DNA from: Candidatus Glassiibacteriota bacterium
GTDB lineage: Bacteria; Gemmatimonadota; Glassbacteria; GWA2-58-10
NCBI GenBank assembly: GCA_016934095.1
Contig: JAFGTO010000202.1
Location: 1 to 6,828, forward strand
Direction: 5' to 3'
DNA length: 6,828 bases
The position numbers were made by a program, and so were the translations under genes. The notes beneath the pieces are model-generated. The model was given only the letters and a program-made list of their open reading frames with translations, made no database searches and was not told where the DNA came from. Positions 1 to 5,124 of this stretch are shown piece after piece; within the stretch, counting starts at the first letter, position 1; each line of letters begins with the position of its first letter.

Positions 1-1
1 C

Positions 2-1594
2 ACGGAGACCCACGGTATCACGAGCGGCACGGTAACTGTGGTGGACGAGTCCGGTAAGGAGGTTACCGGCCGGACGGATGCGCTGCAGGACACGGTTGAG
101 CTGGGTACGGACACGGGACTGCAGTTTTATTACCGGGACACGGACCGCCGGCTGGTGAACGGTTTCCGGGTGTGGTACACGGTAACTGCGTACGATTACA
201 ACCCGGCGCAGGGAGTGGTCAGCCTGGAGTCGACTACCCAGATGTCGCAGAACGTGCTGCCGCGGAGCGATGCATCCACCTGGCGGGCGCCGGACGAGGA
301 CATTTACCAGTTATACGGGGATGGTAACCGGATGGAGGATGATTTTTCGGAGGTGGTGGAGCTGGGGGACAGTTTGATGCTGGACGGCCCATTGCCGTCG
401 AGGTGTTTCGGGGACCGCCGGCTGGTGGTGGTGAACCCCGAGGAGGTGAGCGGGGGCCGGGTGGAGTTTGTGGTGGACTCGATATTTGACGGAGTGGGAG
501 TGATCTCGGTGGCCCCGGTGAGCTACTATTGCCACTGGGAGCGGGATGGCGAGGTGGTGGACACCTTGACAGTAATGATGGGCAGCCGCAAGCCGCTGCC
601 GCCGTCGAGCGAGATGGAGGCGGTGCTGCCGGTATACCGGGAGCTGTCCGGGGACGGCACGGTGGAGCTGGAGCTGAGCCTGTCGCTGGTGCACCCCTCG
701 GTGGACGAGAACTATCATGCCCAGTTGTTGGATTTGGATGGTTACGTCGGAGCGGGAGTGGTAATGAATTTCGGCAAGGTAACCTCGTCGGGTACCAGCG
801 TGCGCTGGGCGGTGCCCTCGTGCATGAGGTTTGCGGACTTCGAGATACGCTGGAAGGCGGGTACGGGCGGAGGAATGACCTTGGAGGTGGACGATCTGAC
901 CAACCGGGTCAGCCTGCCGTTCAGCCGGTATTTTGGGGGCAACTGGGGTTTTGTGCCGAAGGGCAAGTGGAACTCGATGCGTGTGGAGCGTGGCAAGACT
1001 CGCCAGGAGCGTACGGCGTGGCTGGAGGAGGAGGTGGATTTCAGCGGGTTGAGCGGGCTGGACATATTCGTTTCCGGAAACGTGATCTCCCTGGAGGACA
1101 TAGAGACGGCGCCGAGTGTGGGGATGACGTGGCTGCTGCGGGTGAACAAGGTGGCGATAGACAGCACGGGCAGCGGGGAGTCTGCCCAGCCTGAGCTGCG
1201 ACCTGCGGTACCGGGGACGAGGATCTGTTTTGAGATAGAGGCTGCGACGAACCGTGAGGAGGACGTGCAGCTCGAGCGGATCAAGGTGGTGCCCAACCCG
1301 TACCTGGTGAGCGGGCCGTGGGATTTGGGAGTGGATGACAAGCGGCTGGAGTTTATCAACCTGCCGTCGCGCTGCACTATACGGATTTACACTCTGAGCG
1401 GCCACCTGGTGCAGGTGCTGGAGCATTACGGAGAGAATTTCAATCCCGGGGTGAGCTACGATCATCACGGCGGCTCGGAGCCTTGGGATTTGCGCAACCG
1501 CTACGGGTCGATAGTGGCCAGCGGGCAGTACCTGTTCCACGTAACCGATTCACAGGGCAAAGAATATACCGGAAGGTTCTTCGTTATCAACTGA
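2..1594 (+). CDS. Large secreted protein with C-terminal FlgD-like/T9SS-type sorting tail (5' partial)
   Basis: The frame is open from the left edge to TGA at 1592-1594, giving 530 visible residues, so the true start lies outside the window; the GTG at 38 has no Shine-Dalgarno and is not a credible start. The body (about residues 1-425) is rich in beta-strand-like segments; an early stretch, FRVWYTVTAYDYNP, resembles Ig/FnIII-like modules, but I recognise no catalytic domain. The last ~100 residues are diagnostic: KVVPNPY (1283-1303), then RIYTLSGHLV, then WDLRNRYGSIVASGQYLFHV, ending GRFFVIN. This is the FlgD Ig-like / type IX secretion C-terminal pattern common in FCB-group exported proteins, where it serves in export or surface attachment. 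A PorV/PorQ-like gene begins 15 bases downstream, which fits an exported client. Codon use differs from the following genes: one CTC Leu codon, frequent ATA Ile and a strong G-ending bias. The tail assignment is firm; the function of the body is unknown. Confidence 0.9.
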   Translation, partial: TETHGITSGTVTVVDESGKEVTGRTDALQDTVELGTDTGLQFYYRDTDRRLVNGFRVWYTVTAYDYNPAQGVVSLESTTQMSQNVLPRSDASTWRAPDEDIYQLYGDGNRMEDDFSEVVELGDSLMLDGPLPSRCFGDRRLVVVNPEEVSGGRVEFVVDSIFDGVGVISVAPVSYYCHWERDGEVVDTLTVMMGSRKPLPPSSEMEAVLPVYRELSGDGTVELELSLSLVHPSVDENYHAQLLDLDGYVGAGVVMNFGKVTSSGTSVRWAVPSCMRFADFEIRWKAGTGGGMTLEVDDLTNRVSLPFSRYFGGNWGFVPKGKWNSMRVERGKTRQERTAWLEEEVDFSGLSGLDIFVSGNVISLEDIETAPSVGMTWLLRVNKVAIDSTGSGESAQPELRPAVPGTRICFEIEAATNREEDVQLERIKVVPNPYLVSGPWDLGVDDKRLEFINLPSRCTIRIYTLSGHLVQVLEHYGENFNPGVSYDHHGGSEPWDLRNRYGSIVASGQYLFHVTDSQGKEYTGRFFVIN

Positions 1595-1597
1595 TCT

Positions 1598-1603
1598 AGG
1601 AGA
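1598..1603 (+). promoter_or_regulatory. Ribosome binding site of the PorV/PorQ-like gene
   Basis: AGGAGA lies six bases before the ATG at 1610 and just after the upstream gene's stop. It fixes the start and suggests translation from a transcript shared with the upstream gene. Confidence 0.75.
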
Positions 1604-1609
1604 AACGCG

Positions 1610-2767
1610 ATGAGAAAGACAAAATTGTTCGTTTCGGTCTGGCTGTCGCTCGGCACTCTTTTTTCCGGCGAGCTCGCGGCCCAGGGAGTGAGCGCGCTGG
1701 AGAATCACGGTCTCAACGAGGTGCCGATCACCGGCCGCATCGAGGGCTACTCGAACGTGGGCTTGAGCAGCGGCGAGTTCCTCTCCATCCAGGTCGGCGG
1801 CCGCGGAGTGGCCCTGGGGGACGCTTACATCGCCGGCGCGGATGACATCTCCGCCATCTGGTGGAACCCAGCGGGCCTGGGATTCCTGGAAAGCCCGGAG
1901 ATGTTCGTTACCGTGGTGGATTACACCCTGAACCTCCAGTACTATTACCTGGCCGGGGCCGTGCCGGTAATGGACGGCAAGGTGGTGGTGGGCGGCTTCA
2001 TGGGCTTTCTCAATTCCCCGCCGATGGAAGTAACCACCGTTACGCACCCCCAGGGCACCGGAGAGTACTTCGACAGCTACGACATGCAGGCCGGGGCCAC
2101 GCTGGCCTACAATTTCTCCGACCGTTTTTCGGCAGGGATCAATCTCAAGTGGGTGCACGAGGACATCTGGAACATAACGGGCAATGCCGCGGCTTTCGAC
2201 CTGGGGGCCAACTACCACACCGAGTTCCTGAGCCGCGAGATCCGCTTCGGCTTCGTGATCCAGAACCTGGGCTCGAACCTCACTTTTTCCGGCAGCAGGC
2301 TGGCTATCGATTACGCCCCAGAGAACGATGAGGGCCTGGCACCCAACCCCGGGGACCCTCCCGACCGCGGGCCCAGGCACCCCCGCACCGGGCTCAAGAA
2401 CGCCAATACTTTCGGACTGCCCTCGGTCCTCAAAGGCTCGGTCTGCTACACGCCGGTCAGGACGGATGTCTACAGCCTGACGGTAGAGGGCGGCTTTTCC
2501 CAGCCAAGCACCATACCGGTCTTCTATACGGCCGGCGGCGAGTTCCTCTACCACTGGCAGAACAAGTATGTGCTGGCGGCCCGCATGGGCTGGCGGGTCA
2601 TGAAGGACGAGATCGACCTCGAGGGCGCGGACAGGTTCCGCGGGATCAGCTTCGGCTGGGGGCTCACCAGGACTTTCAGCAAGGTCAGGGTCGGGTTCGA
2701 CTATGCCTACCGCCACAAGGGGAGACTGTCTGCCGACAACTTTTTCAGCGTCAGCCTGGGCTTTTGA
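1610..2767 (+). CDS. PorV/PorQ-family outer-membrane beta-barrel protein
   Basis: This is a complete 385-residue protein. Residues 1-25 form a signal peptide (MRKTKL, a hydrophobic core, then ELAAQ). Residues ~58-93 carry the PorV/PorQ signature: SIQVGGRGVALGDAYIAGAD followed by DISAIWWNPAGLGFL, matching the family pattern of G-R-x-x-x-M/L-G-x-A-Y-x-A-x-A-D-D and WNPAGL. Alternating beta-strand segments follow, with a Pro/Gly/Asp-rich loop at ~237-262, and the protein ends in Phe (SVSLGF), the usual terminal residue of outer-membrane barrels. In Bacteroidota, PorV shuttles type IX cargo to the attachment complex and PorQ is another T9SS-associated barrel; in other FCB lineages many paralogues exist with no proven role. 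Length suits the family (about 300-400). It starts 15 bases after a gene whose product has a FlgD/T9SS-like tail, suggesting a client-plus-porin pair. Whether it acts in a true T9SS here is inference, because no PorK/L/M/N or SprA is in view. Confidence 0.88.
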   Translation: MRKTKLFVSVWLSLGTLFSGELAAQGVSALENHGLNEVPITGRIEGYSNVGLSSGEFLSIQVGGRGVALGDAYIAGADDISAIWWNPAGLGFLESPEMFVTVVDYTLNLQYYYLAGAVPVMDGKVVVGGFMGFLNSPPMEVTTVTHPQGTGEYFDSYDMQAGATLAYNFSDRFSAGINLKWVHEDIWNITGNAAAFDLGANYHTEFLSREIRFGFVIQNLGSNLTFSGSRLAIDYAPENDEGLAPNPGDPPDRGPRHPRTGLKNANTFGLPSVLKGSVCYTPVRTDVYSLTVEGGFSQPSTIPVFYTAGGEFLYHWQNKYVLAARMGWRVMKDEIDLEGADRFRGISFGWGLTRTFSKVRVGFDYAYRHKGRLSADNFFSVSLGF

Positions 2768-2815
2768 GCGGATGGACGGGCGAAACTACCGACTTCGGGC
2801 GGTGTTGTGAGAAAA

Positions 2816-2821
2816 GAAAGG
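2816..2821 (+). promoter_or_regulatory. Ribosome binding site supporting the GTG start at 2828
   Basis: GAAAGG sits six bases before GTG 2828. The other in-frame GTG, at 2807, has no purine-rich core at a useful distance. This favours a start at 2828, whose product begins MKRKPRTLGWL, a positively charged run directly before a hydrophobic segment. Confidence 0.5.
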
Positions 2822-2827
2822 CGAATC

Positions 2828-4933
2828 GTGAAAAGAAAACCGCGTACGCTCGGTTGGCTCATGGTTGCGGCCCTGGTGGCGGTAGACCTGGTTGTCTGGT
2901 CCCAGGTACCGCTGGAGCATACGCCTTTCCGTATGCTGGACGATTTCGAGTGCAGCGGCTCCAACCAGACCGGCAGGGTGGGCATCGTGCCCAGCGACTA
3001 TTCCTCCTTGGATCGCCCCTCTCCCCTGACCGGGCGGCTGGATTACGAGCAGGTGGAGCAGGTGGTCGGCCTGGCGGTGGAGCTTGCCGGCGGTCTGGAG
3101 CCCTGGCTTGAGGAGGGTATGCGTAAGGTGGTGATCAAACCAAATATCGTGGAGCCCGCCCCGAACGGCAACGGGGTGAATACTGACTGGCGGGTGGTCA
3201 AGGCCCTGGCGCTGCTGCTCTACCGGATCGACCCGGAGCTCGAGATCGCCGTGGCCGAGGGCGCAGGCGGCTGGGCCAGGCCGGGCACGCCCCATGTCAG
3301 GCCGTGGGCGGTCAGCAGCGACGGCTACGTGGTGTCCGGGTACAGGGAGATGATCGAGTCCCTGCAGGATAACCCGGAATACCCCGGGCTCAAGCTCGCC
3401 TGGGTGGACCTGAACTTCGACGAGGTGGTGGAAGTGCCGGTGCCGGAGCCCAGGCTCTCGGATTGCCAGAGATCTTTTTTCCTGCCGCGCACCATGGTCG
3501 AAGCGGACTTCATCATCGATGTCCCGGTGCTCAAGGTGCATGACACCAGGATCACCGTGGGCCTGAAAAACTACGTGGGCGTGCTACCGGGCATGGTTTA
3601 CGGCTGGTCAAAGGACCAGGGCTACAACGGCAACGGCATCGGGCTGGACCATTCGCCCGCTGTCCTCGAAGAAAACTTCGTCGATATAGTCCGCACCGTA
3701 GGCTGTGATTTCGTGGTGGTGGACTGCATAGTCGGCAAGGAAAAATCCAAATACACTACTGGCATCTCCAAGCGCAGGAACATGGTAGTGGCCGGCCGCG
3801 ACATTGTCAGCGTGGATGCGGTCTGCGCCCGCCTGATGGACATCAACCCCGATGACGTGGAACACATCTGCCTGGCCGCCTATTCCGGGCTGGGCCAGAA
3901 CGACCTGGAGATGATCGAGGTTGCAGGGGCCGGCATTGAACAGGCAGCCACGCCTTTTATCAAGTCCGGCAGCATGATGGATGCCGAATACCGGAATTCC
4001 AGGTATCCCTATTACGGCCAGAGCAACCGGGTCTGGCTGCTCAGCGGCCCTTTCCCTGGCCTGGAGATGGACACGGATTTTCTGGAAGGAGAATCGACTG
4101 CGGCGCCGCTGCCTGGAGAGGACGGCTGGACCGAGCCGGTTTATTTTTTCGACAATGTTATCGATCCCGCCGGCTATTTCCTGAGCTCTGCCGACTGTGT
4201 CTACTACGCTTTCTCGTACCTGCTCGCCCCGGAAGACGCCGCAGCCCGGATCTGGCTGGGCTCCAGGCAGGACCTCAAAGTGTGGCTGAACGGTGAGCTG
4301 GTGTACGACTACAGCGGCAGCAGGAGGCACCGCCTGCCCAACGAGGTGATCGACATCCGGGTCAGCGCCGGGATAAACCGCATCCTGGTCAAAGCAGGCC
4401 AGCGTTACCAGCGCAGTGAATTCAGCCTCAATATCTGCGACACCGAAAACAACACCAGTTACGCCGGCAACCGCCTTGCCGGCATCAAGTTCCTGCCGGG
4501 AGTGGAGCTGACCGGGAGTGCGGCCATCCACGGCGGGGTTGTCCTCCGGGGCAGGGGGATCGAGGGCATTGCTGTCTCCCTGGAAAGCCTGCTGCTCAGT
4601 GAGGCAGCCGTTTCCTCTTCCTCCGGGGGCTTCTTTTTCCCGGGGCTGCCGCAGGGCAAATACACTGTCCGGCCGGCACATGCGGACTACCGTTTTTATC
4701 CTCCCTGCTCCGTGGTGGTAATCTCGGACTCGGAATCCATAGACGTTCATTTCGAAGCTGTCCTGCTGGATGGAGATTACAACGGCGACCGCAGCCTGGA
4801 CATTTTCGACCTGCTCAGCCTGCTGGCAGGGGTCTCCGGGGGATCGAGCCAGGAGTATGATTTCAATGGAGACGGGCAGGCGAACGTTACCGATGTCGCC
4901 GACCTGATCCTGTTTCTGAAAGAACACCAGTAG
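2828..4933 (+). CDS. DUF362 domain protein with jelly-roll-like, carboxypeptidase-regulatory-like and C-terminal dockerin type I domains
   Basis: The product has 701 residues from GTG 2828 (708 from GTG 2807; the first is preferred for its ribosome binding site). Residues 1-26 are a basic start plus a hydrophobic segment (signal peptide or anchor; no clear AxA site). Residues ~50-370 match DUF362: VGIVPSD, KVVIKPNIV, ADFIIDVPVLKVHDTRIT, GLKNYVGVLPG, VVAGRDIVSVDAVCARLM. Residues ~405-540 look like a PA14/jelly-roll-type sandwich (RIWLGSRQDLKVWLNGELVY, then INRILVKAG). Residues ~562-643 resemble a carboxypeptidase-regulatory-like beta domain (GVVLRGRGIEGIAVSL, GGFFFPGLPQGKYTV). Residues ~648-699 form a type I dockerin with two loops, DYNGDRSLDIFD and DFNGDGQANVTD, each with D1, N3, D5 and D12. 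The nine cysteines are scattered, with no CxxCxxC ferredoxin cluster as found in many DUF362 proteins. Known: DUF362 has no settled biochemistry; dockerins bind cohesins in Ca-dependent fashion. Inferred: an exported, surface-assembled protein. It follows the PorV-like gene by 60 bases, probably in the same transcript. Confidence 0.9.
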   Translation: MKRKPRTLGWLMVAALVAVDLVVWSQVPLEHTPFRMLDDFECSGSNQTGRVGIVPSDYSSLDRPSPLTGRLDYEQVEQVVGLAVELAGGLEPWLEEGMRKVVIKPNIVEPAPNGNGVNTDWRVVKALALLLYRIDPELEIAVAEGAGGWARPGTPHVRPWAVSSDGYVVSGYREMIESLQDNPEYPGLKLAWVDLNFDEVVEVPVPEPRLSDCQRSFFLPRTMVEADFIIDVPVLKVHDTRITVGLKNYVGVLPGMVYGWSKDQGYNGNGIGLDHSPAVLEENFVDIVRTVGCDFVVVDCIVGKEKSKYTTGISKRRNMVVAGRDIVSVDAVCARLMDINPDDVEHICLAAYSGLGQNDLEMIEVAGAGIEQAATPFIKSGSMMDAEYRNSRYPYYGQSNRVWLLSGPFPGLEMDTDFLEGESTAAPLPGEDGWTEPVYFFDNVIDPAGYFLSSADCVYYAFSYLLAPEDAAARIWLGSRQDLKVWLNGELVYDYSGSRRHRLPNEVIDIRVSAGINRILVKAGQRYQRSEFSLNICDTENNTSYAGNRLAGIKFLPGVELTGSAAIHGGVVLRGRGIEGIAVSLESLLLSEAAVSSSSGGFFFPGLPQGKYTVRPAHADYRFYPPCSVVVISDSESIDVHFEAVLLDGDYNGDRSLDIFDLLSLLAGVSGGSSQEYDFNGDGQANVTDVADLILFLKEHQ

Positions 4934-4991
4934 CAATTCTGTTTCCCTTATTCCGTTCCTCGCTGGTTGTCAACAGTCTCAAAGGAGGTCT

Positions 4992-5039
4992 ATGACCAAT
5001 TCAGATATCGATTCTTCCCGGACCGGCTTTCCCTGCTGA
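4992..5039 (+). CDS. Possible 15-codon leader peptide ORF
   Basis: ATG 4992 is preceded by AAAGGAGG (4981-4988), a near-perfect Shine-Dalgarno only three bases away, which is shorter than ideal. The ORF reads MTNSDIDSSRTGFPC and stops at TGA 5037-5039, 85 bases before the next gene's start and out of frame with it. The peptide shows no amino-acid run typical of attenuators and no membrane segment. It could be a translated leader ORF, a decayed gene start, or chance. The main support is the Shine-Dalgarno, since such a sequence is seldom found by accident just before an ATG in a gap this small. Confidence 0.22.
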   Translation: MTNSDIDSSRTGFPC

Positions 5040-5066
5040 TACAAGCCTGCAGGAAACCTTTCCGGG

Positions 5067-5090
5067 TACCGGGAGCCTCTGGCCCCGGTA
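5067..5090 (+). promoter_or_regulatory. RNA hairpin upstream of the CBM9-domain gene
   Basis: TACCGGG (5067-5073) pairs with CCCGGTA (5084-5090). With one bulged A at 5074, GCC (5075-5077) pairs with GGC (5081-5083) around a TCT loop, giving ten base pairs. The following bases, TAACTATTCAACC, are not a U-tract, so this is not a classic intrinsic terminator. It ends 20 bases before the Shine-Dalgarno at 5111 and may act as a 5'-UTR stability or regulatory element. Structure is read by eye; function is inference. Confidence 0.35.
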
Positions 5091-5110
5091 TAACTATTCA
5101 ACCTGGCCTT

Positions 5111-5118
5111 AGGAGGAG
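5111..5118 (+). promoter_or_regulatory. Strong ribosome binding site of the CBM9-domain gene
   Basis: AGGAGGAG lies six bases before ATG 5125. It is the strongest well-spaced Shine-Dalgarno in the window and fixes this start, suggesting high translation of the downstream secreted protein. Confidence 0.8.
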
Positions 5119-5124
5119 TTTCAT

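Larger units (their letters stand above)
4934..5124 (+). other. Intergenic leader between the DUF362-dockerin gene and the CBM9 gene
   Basis: This 191-base gap is the only sizeable non-coding stretch in the window. It starts with a pyrimidine-rich segment (4939-4963), followed by AAAGGAGG and a 15-codon ORF (4992-5039), several self-complementary segments and the strong Shine-Dalgarno of the next gene. I see no intrinsic terminator after the stop at 4931-4933: there is no GC-rich hairpin followed by a T-run. A 5-of-6 match to the sigma70 -35 box (TTGTCA, 4967-4972) and a TATAAC at 5089-5094 are present but not properly spaced from each other, so I do not call a promoter. Confidence 0.5.

Noticed and set aside
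529..1194. 221-codon + strand frame, Gly-rich
   Set aside because: It is an out-of-frame reading inside the first gene; its low-complexity Gly/Ala/Arg composition is typical of a GC-rich shadow.
311..1540. 409-codon open frame on the - strand
   Set aside because: It is antisense to the tail-bearing gene. Its protein is rich in His, Arg, Gln and Pro with no recognisable domain, as expected from the complement of G-rich codons.
1550..2716. 388-codon open frame on the - strand
   Set aside because: It is a shadow of the PorV/PorQ-like gene, whose signal peptide, signature motif and terminal Phe make the + strand reading certain.
2764..3111. 115-codon + strand frame overlapping the PorV-like stop
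   Set aside because: It starts at TTG overlapping the stop codon and runs out of frame into the DUF362 gene; it has no Shine-Dalgarno and no recognisable motif.
2786..4936. Long - strand frames (2786-3541 and 3608-4936)
   Set aside because: They are antisense to the DUF362-dockerin gene, and the translations show no domain or credible start context.
4967..4996. Possible sigma70 promoter, TTGTCA and TATGAC with an 18-base spacer
   Set aside because: The -10 matches only four of six positions and overlaps the mini-ORF start; promoter consensus is also uncertain in FCB-type bacteria.
5067..5097. Intrinsic terminator
   Set aside because: The hairpin is strong, but the following TAACTATTCA has no T-run.
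5041..5110. Riboswitch of the c-di-GMP (GEMM) kind, suggested by AGGAAACC and AGCCTCTGGCC
   Set aside because: Only short fragments resemble the consensus; the conserved core and paired arms are not there in the right order.
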